A DNA stretch of 37,761 nucleotides from Cupriavidus sp. IDO (GTDB lineage Bacteria > Pseudomonadota > Gammaproteobacteria > Burkholderiales > Burkholderiaceae). The stretch spans positions 1 to 37,761 of the forward strand of contig NZ_JWMA01000124.1 in the NCBI RefSeq assembly GCF_000812465.1. The letters run 5' to 3'. The notes under the pieces were generated by a model. It was not told the DNA's origin, did no database searches, and saw only the letters and a program-made list of their open reading frames with translations. Below are positions 17,580-26,184 of this stretch, piece by piece. How positions within the stretch are numbered: the stretch's first letter is position 1; each line of letters starts with the position of its first letter. Both the position numbers and the translations under genes were made by a program.

Positions 17580-18455
17580 TCATGGCACCGCTGCCTTAGT
17601 CGCTTGATTTCCAATGAACGTCCGACGGTCGCTGCCGACCGCCGGTGACGGCGAACCGCGGCGCAATTCTCCGCTTGAGAGTTCCGCGTCAAACAGCCAA
17701 GTCGGTGCGTAACCAATACCCATCCCTGCCAGGAGGGATGCACGCATGACCTCGCTGCTGTTGGTCTGCAGATTGCCCTGCACTCGCACCACGCGCGAGG
17801 TGCCGGCTGGCTCTTTCGAACCGGCAGCGGCAACGAAATTCCACGCGTTGCGAGACAGCGTCTCCGTATACACCATACAGTTGTGCGCCGCGAGGTCTTC
17901 AGGCGCACCTGGTGGATTGAGCCCCGGTGGAAGGCTGCGCAACTATTTGCGGTGCGCCACAAGCATCCGATGTGTCGTCCCAACACGTCTGGCCACCAAA
18001 CTGCTATCCGATAGCTCGCCGATGTGCACAGCCACATCGATCCCAAGCCCGACGAGGTCGATGAAGCCGTCGTGCAGCCGTAGGTCGATCTTTACGTTAC
18101 GGTGTTTCGCCAGGAACGCCTGCACGACCGGCATCAGCTTGCGCCGGCCGAAGCCGACCGACGCGGCAACGCGCAGCCAGCCGGAATGTTGTTGTTCGCC
18201 GGAGCGAAGTGCGCCCTCGGCCTCGGCGATCTCTGCCACCAATCGACGTACCTGCTCGAAGTAACGCTCGCCCTCATCCGTGAGCGCAAGTGAACGGGTC
18301 GTGCGCGTCAACAGCTTAGCACCCAGGTCAGCTTCGAGCGCTGCCACCTGCTTGCTGACGGCACCTTGCGTCACGTTAGCCTCGTGCGCAACCGCCGAAA
18401 AGCTCCCTGCTTCCACGACACGGACGAACGTCTGCATCGCTTGTAACTTGTCCAT
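17580..18455 (-). pseudogene. LysR-family regulator interrupted by an amber codon
   Basis: Codons 1-170 (18455-17946) give a clean LysR helix-turn-helix, MDKLQAMQTFVRVVEAGSFS then AVAHEANVTQGAVSKQVAAL, plus the first half of the effector domain. A TAG (complement of 17943-17945) then interrupts. The same frame continues with LRSLPPGLNPPGAPEDLAAH, and then LLAGMGIGYAPTWLF, typical of the second half of the domain. In relatives a Tyr-Leu pair commonly stands at this place, so TAC or TAT to TAG is the simplest explanation. The last residues (SPSPAVGSDRR...) no longer resemble a LysR ending, so the 3' end is also decayed. It is divergent from the carboxymuconolactone-decarboxylase-family gene, which it presumably regulated. 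Confidence 0.85.
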
Positions 18456-18737
18456 ATTTATTCCCCGCAGGAATTATTAATATGAGCGTACCCCGTCTTA
18501 ATCTCCCGCCCGGAATCAACCATACTTCTACCACACATACGTCGCCGTGCCGGAAAGGCGAGCGATTGAAGCGGGGGCCACAAGCACCTCGCCGCTCTGC
18601 GCGATGAGCCCATGCAGAGCGCTGTGTTAGACGATTGCGCCCGAGGCGCGCTGCCTGACAGGTAACGCAACGACGTTGATGGCAGCTACCTTGCGCAGCG
18701 CAACTGTTTACCCACCCATCCCTAAAGGAGGTCAATC

Positions 18738-19283
18738 ATGACCAGAATCAACGTACCGACTCGCGAAGAAGTGTCCCCGGCCAACCAAGCAATCTTCGAT
18801 AACCTCAAAAGCACACTGGGTATGGTGCCGAATCTGTATGCAACGCTTGCTCACTCGGAGCATGCGCTTGGCAACTACCTGGCGTTTCAGAATGGCAGCA
18901 GCAGCATCACGGGTAAGGCTCGCGAAGTAGTGAATCTGGTCGTTAGCCAGGTCAACAAGTGCGAGTACTGCCTTGCGGCACATACCGCCCTCGGCAAGAT
19001 GAATGGCTTCACGGACGAGCAAATCCTCGAAATTCGCGTTGGCTCCGCGAGCTTCGACAGAAAGTTGGACTCGCTGGCGCGTCTGACTCGCAATATTGCA
19101 GAAAACCGCGGCCAAGCCTCCCCTGCACTGGTGGACGCGTTCTTCGCCGCCGGCTGGAACAAGGCCAATCTGGTGGATGCCATTGTCGTCATCGGCGACA
19201 AGACCGTCACGAACTATCTGCACGCCACCACGCAAGTGCCGGTGGACTTCCCGGCTGCTCCGAAGCTGCCGATGGCGTCGTAA
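18738..19283 (+). CDS. Carboxymuconolactone decarboxylase (AhpD-like) family protein
   Basis: The product has 181 residues and is all-helical by composition. The family motif is present as VNKCEYCLAAHTALG, with Cys75-x-x-Cys78 and His82. In AhpD this CxxC/His relay gives disulfide-reductase (peroxidase-coupled) activity, while true gamma-carboxymuconolactone decarboxylases lack it. A role in peroxide or thiol redox defence is therefore more likely than protocatechuate degradation. The ribosome-binding site AAAGGAGGT (18724-18732) is near-consensus, suggesting strong translation. It is divergent from a broken LysR gene (18455). A hairpin follows the stop. Confidence 0.88.
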   Translation: MTRINVPTREEVSPANQAIFDNLKSTLGMVPNLYATLAHSEHALGNYLAFQNGSSSITGKAREVVNLVVSQVNKCEYCLAAHTALGKMNGFTDEQILEIRVGSASFDRKLDSLARLTRNIAENRGQASPALVDAFFAAGWNKANLVDAIVVIGDKTVTNYLHATTQVPVDFPAAPKLPMAS

Positions 19284-19299
19284 AGAGCCATGCTCGAAT

Positions 19300-19323
19300 G
19301 GCCTCTCTCCTAAGGGAGAGGCC
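19300..19323 (+). terminator. Hairpin after the AhpD-like gene, no T-run
   Basis: GGCCTCTC-N8-GAGAGGCC starts 16 bases after the stop codon at 19283. The stem is perfect over 8 bp and could be extended by inner G-C pairs, but no T-rich tail follows. It may still act as a terminator or stabilise the 3' end of the mRNA. Confidence 0.5.
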
Positions 19324-20026
19324 AGAAGGCCTCTGCCAAGGAAGTGCGCTGCGCCCAGGTCTCCTTCCTCTGGCGAGTCACAGGGGCAAGCTCCCCCTTT
19401 TTATCAACTCCCCAGCGGGCCCGACAATGTCGACAACGGGCGATCCGGCGCTTGGCGTCCTCCCCGGAATTCCCTCCACACACTTTGGAAACAGGCTCCG
19501 GAACTCCCAAGGTCTTGCCGCCACCCGCACGTCATCGATATCGCAGGTTATCGGTTGCCTAATAGCAACGTGCCGTTCGGCTCGAGCCCACAGAAGCCGC
19601 TCCTGGTCTTACTTCATTCGTGCCGCGCACTGAAACCTGTGCCGCGGCGCATTCACAGCGTACTGCCCTCAGGGTGACACCGATAGAGAGCTGATCCCGC
19701 CGGCTCGTCGGGCGACGCCCAGGCGGGAATCCGCAGCCGGAGTTGCCGCACAAGGAGGGCGACGATCGACATCCTCGCGTAGGACGCGCCTCTGTCGCAG
19801 CTGAGGATTGAAGGATGCCTAATCGCAAGGCAGCGCAAGGCTTTGACACGTCGGGTTGACGAACGCGCTTTGACGTTCCCCTGACCGGTGAACTCACGCG
19901 CGAGAGCCGATGCGATAGCGAGGTCAACGACCTGCCGCGCAGGACCGTGAAAGTCCCAAACGGCGCGCCTTCAAGCCGCAAACCATCGACAGCCTGCGCA
20001 CACCTGCCAACCACGCCCATTTTCAG
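19324..20026. other. Stretch without a recognisable gene
   Basis: About 700 bases. A minus-strand open frame (19559-20020) and others are present, but no family, ribosome-binding site or conserved motif was recognised. Confidence 0.4.
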
Positions 20027-21355
20027 CTAAAGAGTCCAGGTCCGCGTCCCTAGACAACCTGCCACGCCGGGCACATTCCCATAGGGGATGGACAGTGCGT
20101 GATAAAGTGGCGGCGCCAAATTTCTGGACACCCATCCGGCAATAAGGCAGGTGGCGAGAGCTGGGAGGAGAATCTGAAGCGAGCCGGACAGTTCCGCAAC
20201 AACCACGCATGCGGTGAGCGGGCTACGTGTAACTGCGGCGAAATAGCCGGCCATGGAGATCGCCAAAAGTACCCTGATATCGACGGCACCCACAAATTCG
20301 TGAAGTAGGCCGCCAATGCCTGCGCCGATCGCCAGCGACGGGACGAAGATGCCCCCAGGAATGCCAGCAACACACGTGGCGAGCAACGCGAGGCCCCTAG
20401 CCAAGGGATCCCCGGGGGAAGCTGCCCTACCCTCCAGAATTCCGCTCACCACTTGTTCAACGCCCAGTAGGCTGGTACCGGAGGTTGTCATTGCCATAAC
20501 AGCCACTAGCAATCCACATAGGGCACCAAAGACCGCCGGACGCCTCGCCCGAAGCTGGACCAGTGACGCGGGCAGCCAGCGCATCGCATATATCAGCATC
20601 CAGGCAAAGGAGCCGCCAGCCAGGCCGGTCACAGCTCCCGCCAAAACGATGGAAGCGAACAACCCATCCTGGAATAGACTAGAAGAAACCCTTGGGACGA
20701 CACCCCCCCCAGACCCGACGAAGGGGATAGCGGGAGCCGCAAAAGTTGCAATCGCGAGCGCAGCCAATATTCGCCAATGGAGCTTTTTTCGCGTCAGCAG
20801 TTGCTCCAACGCAAATACGAAGCCGCCCAAAGGGGTGCGGAATGCCGCGGCAAGTCCCGCCGCACTTCCGATCACGATAATTGCCCGCTCGCGCGCTTCC
20901 ATGTCAGCAGCACTGTTCGGTTGCGGCAGGAAGGCGCCAAGCTTGTGCATGATCACGGCGCCAAGGTAAATGCTGGGCCCCTGCCGGCCGATGGGAAAGC
21001 CGGCTGCTGTCGCCACCAATGATATCCCGATCTTGCCAAGCAGCAGGCGCCAGCCAAGCAGCTCCCGGCCCGGCGTGGAATCACCACGGAGCGCTGCGAT
21101 CGCCTGAGGGACACCGCTTCCTTCGGCACCAACGAACCAACGGCGCGTCACCCATGCGCACAGGCCGCCGACCAACGGTGAAACGAGCAGCAGCCCCCAC
21201 GGGAGAACGCCAAAATACACGAGCATTCCCGCGTGCGCGATTGACATCCCGCACGCGTACAGTGAGACGGCGACGCCGACCAGAATCGCCGCCGCCAACA
21301 GCTCCCAGCAAGCAATTGCTGTACTCACCAGCCGCCGAAACGACAACAACAGCAT
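20027..21355 (-). CDS. ClC-family chloride channel/transporter with Gln at both key glutamate positions
   Basis: This membrane protein has about 442 residues and the full set of ClC signature loops: GSGVPQ (residues 79-84), GRQGPSIYLGA (123-133), GGIFVPSLAIGAGIG and the late PLYHALS tyrosine. The gating glutamate of GREGP is Gln here (Q125). The internal proton-pathway glutamate of the E-E pair (ClC-ec1 E203) aligns with Q185 in FALEQL. By analogy with studied ClCs, loss of both would give passive anion conduction rather than Cl-/H+ exchange. The open frame extends to 21445, but the stretch above 21355 matches another gene (alpha/beta-hydrolase relic) read in a different frame. I therefore place the start at ATG 21353-21355, although its ribosome-binding site is weak. 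Confidence 0.82.
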   Translation of the reverse strand: MLLLSFRRLVSTAIACWELLAAAILVGVAVSLYACGMSIAHAGMLVYFGVLPWGLLLVSPLVGGLCAWVTRRWFVGAEGSGVPQAIAALRGDSTPGRELLGWRLLLGKIGISLVATAAGFPIGRQGPSIYLGAVIMHKLGAFLPQPNSAADMEARERAIIVIGSAAGLAAAFRTPLGGFVFALEQLLTRKKLHWRILAALAIATFAAPAIPFVGSGGGVVPRVSSSLFQDGLFASIVLAGAVTGLAGGSFAWMLIYAMRWLPASLVQLRARRPAVFGALCGLLVAVMAMTTSGTSLLGVEQVVSGILEGRAASPGDPLARGLALLATCVAGIPGGIFVPSLAIGAGIGGLLHEFVGAVDIRVLLAISMAGYFAAVTRSPLTACVVVAELSGSLQILLPALATCLIAGWVSRNLAPPLYHALSIPYGNVPGVAGCLGTRTWTL

Positions 21356-21356
21356 G

Positions 21357-21528
21357 TCAGAACTTATGACGCGTAATCGGGCGGAGCTCCGCGGCCGCGA
21401 GATCTTCCCGCACTGGCTGCCAAGCGCGGCTCCAGTAAGTGCCATGGAGCAGTATGAGCGGGGAAATTACCTTCTCCTGCCGTAAGGTAGCTGGTCGGCA
21501 GGCCGTCCACGGCTGTCATTCGTTTCAT
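21357..21528 (-). pseudogene. Alpha/beta-hydrolase 5' relic, paralogous to the gene at 25340-26152
   Basis: ATG (21526-21528) has a good AGGAG 7 bases upstream and begins MKRMTAVDGLPTSYLTAGEG. After a frameshift the sequence continues LILLHGTYWSRAWQPVREDL and AAAELRPI. The intact hydrolase at 26152 begins MQRKTIDVAGTAASYLTAGD and continues VLMLHGTYWSRVWQPVIDDL, AGAGLRPI. The relic stops at about codon 52 of the homologue and ends in an unrelated TGA (complement of 21357-21359), just before the ClC start. It therefore preserves only a promoter-proximal piece of a second hydrolase gene. It pairs with the cupin relic at 32056-32118. Confidence 0.85.
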
Positions 21529-21666
21529 TGCTGTACTCCTGTAACTAGACGTCGAACGGCGGCAAGTCGCTGTCCAATCGGATCGGAAAAGAACACGGGC
21601 TAGTGCCGCTCTCTGCCACGGGGCAACCTGCGAGGTGGCAACGCCCGCCCGCCCGTAAAAGAGACC

Positions 21667-22650
21667 TTACAGCGCCGCGCCGGGGGCGCCGGTCGCAATG
21701 CTCGCCGACTGCAGCCAGTTGACGATGTTTTGCACGGTGTCGCCGTAGAAGGTTCGATACAGTTCCTTCGACACATAGCCTACGTGCGGAGTAGCAAGCA
21801 CGTTCGGCAGATTCCGAAGTGGATGCGGATTGGGCAACGGCTCGGCGTCGAATACGTCAAGTGCAGCTCCCGCGATCTTCCCTGCTTTAAGCGCATCGAG
21901 TAACGCTGCTGTATCGATAATCTGCCCGCGGGACGTGTTGACAAGCCGGCTTGTCGATTTCATCTTTGCTAGCTCTGTTGCGCCGACCAAATGGTGAGTC
22001 CGTTGGCTGAGCCGAACGTGAATGGACAGAATGTCTGATGAAGCAAAGATCTCATCTTTTCCAACCAACCGGGCGCCCACCTCAGCGGCGTGTTCGGCCG
22101 TCAGATTCTGGCTCCACGCAATGACTTTCATTCCAAACGCCGCCGCGATCCTGGCGACCGCCGAACCAACACGGCCGAGACCAAGCAACCCAAGCGTTTT
22201 CCCGGAAAGTTCCTCACCGACCGACAGTTGCCAACCGCCGTTGGCCACCGACTGTCTTTCCTGCGGAATGTTGCGCACCATCGCGAAAATCAGGGCCCAG
22301 GTGAACTCAATCGTTGGAGTCGACTCGTAGCCTGTATGGCGAACTTCAATGCCAAGTTCCGCAGCTGCATCTTCATCGATAGACGCGTTCCCAGGGCCTG
22401 TTGAAGCAATCAGCCTGAGGTTGGGTAACCTTTCGAGGATTCCTCGCGGCAATGGCGTGCGTTCTCGCATCACGCAAAGCACATTAAAGGGCCGCAGACG
22501 ATCCACCAGTGCGTCGGAGTCACCGACGTGGTCATCAAAGACCGTGATATCAGCCAGACCGCGCAGTGGTGACCAATCGGCCATCGTCAACGCAACGTTC
22601 TGGTAGTCATCGAGGATCGCCACCTTGATGCGAGGTGTCGGTTGGGTCAT
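21667..22650 (-). CDS. D-2-hydroxyacid dehydrogenase family protein
   Basis: The product has 327 residues and the two-domain fold of NAD-dependent D-2-hydroxyacid dehydrogenases, which interconvert 2-oxoacids and D-2-hydroxyacids. The cofactor loop is LLGLGRVGSAVARIA (GLGRVG at 157-162). The catalytic triad appears as Arg241 (NTSRGQIID), Glu270 (DVFDAEPL) and His289 (ATPHVGYVS). The N-terminal segment AILDDYQNVAL is typical of a subgroup close to phosphoglycerate-dehydrogenase-like proteins of unknown substrate. The start is ATG 22648-22650 with GGAGA 6 bases upstream; the open frame extending to 22827 has no supporting site and no family similarity. Confidence 0.9.
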   Translation of the reverse strand: MTQPTPRIKVAILDDYQNVALTMADWSPLRGLADITVFDDHVGDSDALVDRLRPFNVLCVMRERTPLPRGILERLPNLRLIASTGPGNASIDEDAAAELGIEVRHTGYESTPTIEFTWALIFAMVRNIPQERQSVANGGWQLSVGEELSGKTLGLLGLGRVGSAVARIAAAFGMKVIAWSQNLTAEHAAEVGARLVGKDEIFASSDILSIHVRLSQRTHHLVGATELAKMKSTSRLVNTSRGQIIDTAALLDALKAGKIAGAALDVFDAEPLPNPHPLRNLPNVLATPHVGYVSKELYRTFYGDTVQNIVNWLQSASIATGAPGAAL

Positions 22651-23058
22651 GGCTGTCTCCTGAATTCGCTCTGTTTTTCCCGCCGACCGGCGCCGAGGGT
22701 AGTCTTTCCGCATAGAGCGCCGTCGCGGCATTTCGTCCGCAGTCTCGTGTCGTGAAGTTCCGCACTTCAGCGCTGCTATGAAGCCAGAACTTACACGTCC
22801 ATGGCGCCAGCCGCAAACAGGGAACACCGCACTGACCTACGCGGCGCTACGTTCGGTCACTACAATCAGCGCTTGGACACAGTCCCTCGGCGTCTGGAAC
22901 ACCCTCGGCCGCGCTCCCGCGGGAACTTTATGCCGCCTGCCGCGCGGATCTCGCGGCGTTCTATGTGCAAATATTAGAGGGGCCGCCGCGTCGGCGATAC
23001 GGGTCCAGCGAGAATATCTCTTATTACCCGTGGGCATAGGCACGTGCGCCAGTGGGTC
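22651..23058. other. Stretch without a recognisable gene
   Basis: Upstream of the D-2-hydroxyacid dehydrogenase. It presumably contains that gene's promoter. No other feature could be supported. Confidence 0.35.
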
Positions 23059-23189
23059 GCCCCCCTGAAACGCCGGACACAGTCCCCAAGCCCCCCCAAC
23101 AGCGCCCTTAACTACCGCTCACCGCGAGAGTTCCGGCGCGCCATGGAGTTACAACCTAAGGGGGGTGACCGTGTCCGGGGACAGGGGGG
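23059..23189. repeat. 131-bp inverted-repeat-bounded unit (MITE-like or IS remnant)
   Basis: The left arm, starting GCCCCCCTG (23059-23084), and the right arm, ending CAGGGGGGC (23166-23189), are imperfect inverted repeats of about 25 bp. Both contain the shared core GTGTCCGG, or its complement CCGGACAC, next to a run of six or more G or C. The inside is non-coding. This fits a miniature inverted-repeat element or fused ends of a deleted IS. The parent family was not identified. Confidence 0.5.
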
Positions 23190-23391
23190 CAAATCCAGTC
23201 AAGCTTCGTCGAACGTACAGTCGTCCGGTACGTGTAGCCAGGCAACCCGCTCTCCCCCAGCTTGCATTGCATCGAACCGATGCCTTCACGAGACCGCCAC
23301 TTGTCGGCAAGCGTCATGCTTCTGTGGTGAGCGCACACACCTTCCGCTGGATGTCGGTCGCCGCCCGCGTTGGTTGTCATTCCTCCAGCAC

Positions 23392-24270
23392 TCACGGTTG
23401 CGCCCCTAGAACCTTGTCCTGGGTCCGCGTGTCAAAGTCCCTGGCGTCGTGACGCTCGAGCAACTGCTCCGACAGCTCGCCTCTAACGCGGTTGACCATC
23501 CGCCCGCGCTTGACTGCGGGCCGTGACAGTATCGCGTCGGCCCACCGCAACACGTTTCTATAGTCCTGTACGCTCAAGAACTCCGCTGCGTCATATTGCC
23601 ACCCCTTGACAAGGCTACCGTACCAAGGAAAGGCCGCAATGTCGGCAATTGTGTACTCGTCGCCAGCGAGGTATTCGGCTTCGGAGAGACGTCGATCTAG
23701 CACGTCCATCTGACGCTTAACCTCCATGGAGAAGCGATTGATCGCGTACTCGATCTTGGTCGGTGCATAGGCATAGAAGTGGCCGAACCCACCACCGAGG
23801 TACGGAGCGCTGCCCATTTGCCAGAAGAGCCAGTTCAGTGCCTCAGCGCGTGCCCCCGCGCCCTTCGGGAGGAACGCGCCGAATTTTTCTGCCAGATATA
23901 GCAGGATCGAACCAGATTCAAATACGCGAACGGGTTCGGGGCCGCTCCGGTCAAGTAACGCAGGAATTTTCGAGTTCGGGTTTAACGCGACGAAGCCGCT
24001 ACCGAACTGGTCGCCTTCACTGATCCTGATCAGCCATGCGTCGTACTCGGCGCCCGTGCGCCCCAGCGCAAGCAATTCCTCAAGCATGATTGTGACCTTG
24101 ACACCGTTCGGCGTGCCCTGCGAGTAGAGCTGTAGCGGGTGTCGGCCGACAGGCAGCTCCTTGTCGTGCGTTGGTCCGGCGACAGGCCGGTTGATATTTG
24201 CAAACGCCCCTCCGCTAGGCTCGTTCCACGCCCAGATCCTTGGTGGAGTGTAATCAAGGGAACGCTTCAT
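23392..24270 (-). CDS. yghU: YghU-type glutathione S-transferase (disulfide-bond reductase)
   Basis: The product has 292 residues, matching E. coli YghU (about 288) along the whole length as I recall it. Shared blocks include GGAFANINRPVAGPTH, LPVGRHPLQLYSQGTPNG, KVTIMLEELLALG, NPNSKIPALLD, FESGSILLYLAEKFG, FGHFYAYAPTKIEYAINRF and the tail PAVKRGRMVNR. YghU and YfcG bind two glutathiones and reduce disulfides, using no active-site cysteine. This sequence likewise relies on the Asn/Thr residues of FANIN and GTPNG. The start has an AGGAGGA site immediately upstream. It is divergent from the TetR gene at 24640, with a palindrome between them, so repression by that TetR is likely. Confidence 0.93.
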   Translation of the reverse strand: MKRSLDYTPPRIWAWNEPSGGAFANINRPVAGPTHDKELPVGRHPLQLYSQGTPNGVKVTIMLEELLALGRTGAEYDAWLIRISEGDQFGSGFVALNPNSKIPALLDRSGPEPVRVFESGSILLYLAEKFGAFLPKGAGARAEALNWLFWQMGSAPYLGGGFGHFYAYAPTKIEYAINRFSMEVKRQMDVLDRRLSEAEYLAGDEYTIADIAAFPWYGSLVKGWQYDAAEFLSVQDYRNVLRWADAILSRPAVKRGRMVNRVRGELSEQLLERHDARDFDTRTQDKVLGAQP

Positions 24271-24458
24271 ATTTCCTCCTCAAATTATTCGGGGCTGGTT
24301 CATTCTGCCGCGGCGAAGTCGGATGGGACGAAGAGTGCCCGCCGAGACTCTTCATCCTTTGTCTGCGCAAACCGGCAGTCCTTCGCAACGGATCGCGCGG
24401 CCGATGACCGGCCAACCATCCCTGCAGCGAATAGACACGACGGTTCGGATACGGTACG

Positions 24459-24471
24459 ACGGACCGTCCGT
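24459..24471. promoter_or_regulatory. Palindrome between yghU and tetR
   Basis: ACGGAC-C-GTCCGT, a perfect 6+1+6 repeat. It is embedded in a larger imperfect palindrome GGTACG...GTACC (24453-24474). It lies midway in the divergent region and is a candidate operator or promoter-associated site for yghU. Confidence 0.4.
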
Positions 24472-24577
24472 ACCCTCGCGTACGCACGTGTCACATATCC
24501 TGAACATCGGCCCACCATGCTTTCCTATGGGCAATCTCGGTGGGATCGAAACACCCTATGCGCAACACAAGCGTCCG

Positions 24578-24605
24578 TTGTGCATCTTTGTCAATAGTGT
24601 AAAAT
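24578..24605 (+). promoter_or_regulatory. Predicted tetR promoter
   Basis: TTGTGC (24578-24583), a 16-bp spacer, then TAAAAT (24600-24605), about 35 bases before the ATG at 24640. The AT-rich -10 stands out from the GC-rich surroundings. The adjacent TAGAC palindrome overlaps the expected transcription start, as expected for autorepression. Confidence 0.55.
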
Positions 24606-24606
24606 A

Positions 24607-24625
24607 TAGACCGACATTTCGTCTA
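24607..24625. promoter_or_regulatory. Candidate TetR operator TAGAC-N9-GTCTA
   Basis: An inverted repeat TAGAC...GTCTA with a nine-base centre, placed directly after the -10 element and 15 bases before the tetR start codon. TetR-family repressors of electrophile response (for example NemR) bind sites of this TAGAC/GTCTA type as I recall them. The match to a specific regulator is inference. Confidence 0.55.
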
Positions 24626-24639
24626 CGGTGAGAGGAATC

Positions 24640-25227
24640 ATGGCCGGCGTTCGGCAATTCGATGAAGACAACGCGTTCGAGCGGGCTTTAGATGTGTTCT
24701 GGGCCAAAGGCTATCGCGCGACCTCAATGCTGGACCTCGCGAAATCTACGGGGGTGCAACGCGGCTCGCTATATAACGCCTATGGCGACAAGGAAGAGAT
24801 CTTCGTGCAGGTATTCGAGCGGTACGCAGACCGCTTCGTTGCCGAAACGAAGATGGCGCTCAACAAGCCCGAATTGCGAGATGCGCTGGTCGATTTTTTC
24901 ACTGTCGCTATTCGTTCGATTACACGAGGCTCGCCTGCGCGCGGCTGCCTTTCGACAAAAATCGCCGTCGAGACCGCGCCGGAATTTCCGCGCCAGCAGG
25001 AACTGGTGAAGAGGATGCTAGACGAGCTTGAGGACGCCTTGTTTAAGGTGCTCGACACTCCCGGAGCACGCGCGCAACTGGTCATTCCGCCGCGCCAGGC
25101 TGCCCGCGTTATCGTGACAATGACGCGAGGTATCGCCGTGATGGAGCGCGTCTACGGCGACCCGAAGCGCCTCCGGCAGACAGCGGCGGCCCTAATCGAT
25201 ACGATTCTGCAACAGACACATCAGTAA
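24640..25227 (+). CDS. TetR/AcrR-family transcriptional regulator
   Basis: The product has 195 residues. The N-terminal helix-turn-helix is clear: ALDVFWAKGYRATSMLDLAK, then STGVQRGSLYNAYGDKEEIF. The C-terminal ligand domain contains one conserved cysteine in SPARGCLSTK, which could be a redox or electrophile sensor, although this is speculative. I chose ATG 24640-24642 because AGAGGA lies just upstream; the GTG at 24628 falls before it. It is divergent from the YghU glutathione S-transferase, and its own promoter overlaps a TAGAC palindrome. It therefore probably represses itself and yghU and responds to an electrophile or thiol stressor. Confidence 0.9.
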   Translation: MAGVRQFDEDNAFERALDVFWAKGYRATSMLDLAKSTGVQRGSLYNAYGDKEEIFVQVFERYADRFVAETKMALNKPELRDALVDFFTVAIRSITRGSPARGCLSTKIAVETAPEFPRQQELVKRMLDELEDALFKVLDTPGARAQLVIPPRQAARVIVTMTRGIAVMERVYGDPKRLRQTAAALIDTILQQTHQ

Positions 25228-25339
25228 CGCGCGTAGCAGTTAATCGGCTCGACTAAGGGCGACGCGGTGCGTCGATAGGGACTGGGACCTTAATGGATCC
25301 ACAGTTCCCGCTCACCGCACCGCGCCAGACGCGTTGGAT

Positions 25340-26152
25340 CTAGACAAAGAACTCAGTCAAAGCGCGTGCAACGGCTTTCGCGTCGTTTTCCATAGGGATG
25401 TGTCCCGCCGCCGGGATGCGGATGAGCGAGGCGTTCGGAATCTCCTTGACGAAGCGCTCCGCGTGATGGACCCGCTGAAAGCTGTCATCTTCCCCCCAAA
25501 CGAGCAGCTTGGGTGTCGTGGACTCGCGCAGGGTAGGGACGATATCCATCGTGTAGCGGCTGTACGCCGCGCCCGCGAGTGCAAGCCACGAACGCGCAAC
25601 CCGCGGATCCGCCCAAGGGGCGAGATACTCAGCAATTTCCTCCTCAGTTGTGCTGCGGGCCAACGCTGTAATGACGGATTTTCGGCGTGCCTCCAGAACA
25701 TCCTCGGTCGTGGTAGCAGCCGCAACCTCCGGGTCACGAAAACGCGCGACACCGGGAACGGGCCACGAGTCAAACATAACCGCGTTGACTAGAGCGAGCC
25801 GGCTCACCTTGATCTTGCCGTCGACCAGAATATGCTGTGCAACACCACCGCCAATGTCATGGCCGGCGACGCCCACCGGATCGGTGACGCCTAGAGCTCG
25901 CAAAAACTGCGCCGTCCAGTCAGCGAGTGCCGGAATAGATGCATCGGCAACGGTGAGCTCGCCGCCAGAACGACCGAATCCAGGGAAATCCACGGCGATC
26001 GGGCGCAGCCCTGCGCCTGCGAGATCATCGATCACCGGTTGCCACACACGGCTCCAGTAGGTGCCATGAAGCATTAGTACGACAGGGCCTTGATCACCCG
26101 CAGTCAGGTAGCTCGCCGCAGTGCCTGCTACGTCAATTGTCTTTCTTTGCAT
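25340..26152 (-). CDS. Alpha/beta-hydrolase with an Asp nucleophile
   Basis: The product has 270 residues. The oxyanion motif is LMLHGTYWSRVWQP (HG at 29-30). The nucleophile elbow is GVAGHDIGGGVAQH, with Asp99 in the place of the usual Ser. The acid is in VWGEDDSF (about D222) and the catalytic histidine in AAGHIPMEND (H251). Asp at the elbow is typical of haloalkane dehalogenases, fluoroacetate dehalogenases and epoxide hydrolases, so an alkyl-enzyme mechanism is possible; substrate is unknown. It follows the cupin gene by 32 bp on the same strand, so the two form an operon. The start ATG has a GGAG about 11 bases upstream, rather long. A decayed paralogue of its 5' end lies at 21357-21528. 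Confidence 0.9.
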   Translation of the reverse strand: MQRKTIDVAGTAASYLTAGDQGPVVLMLHGTYWSRVWQPVIDDLAGAGLRPIAVDFPGFGRSGGELTVADASIPALADWTAQFLRALGVTDPVGVAGHDIGGGVAQHILVDGKIKVSRLALVNAVMFDSWPVPGVARFRDPEVAAATTTEDVLEARRKSVITALARSTTEEEIAEYLAPWADPRVARSWLALAGAAYSRYTMDIVPTLRESTTPKLLVWGEDDSFQRVHHAERFVKEIPNASLIRIPAAGHIPMENDAKAVARALTEFFV

Positions 26153-26184
26153 TGAATCAAGCTCTCCAAAAAGGTTGGCGCAAC

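Noticed and set aside
21356..21445. Upstream extension of the ClC open frame to 21445
   Set aside because: That stretch is better explained as an alpha/beta-hydrolase relic read in another frame, and the extension has no ribosome-binding site.
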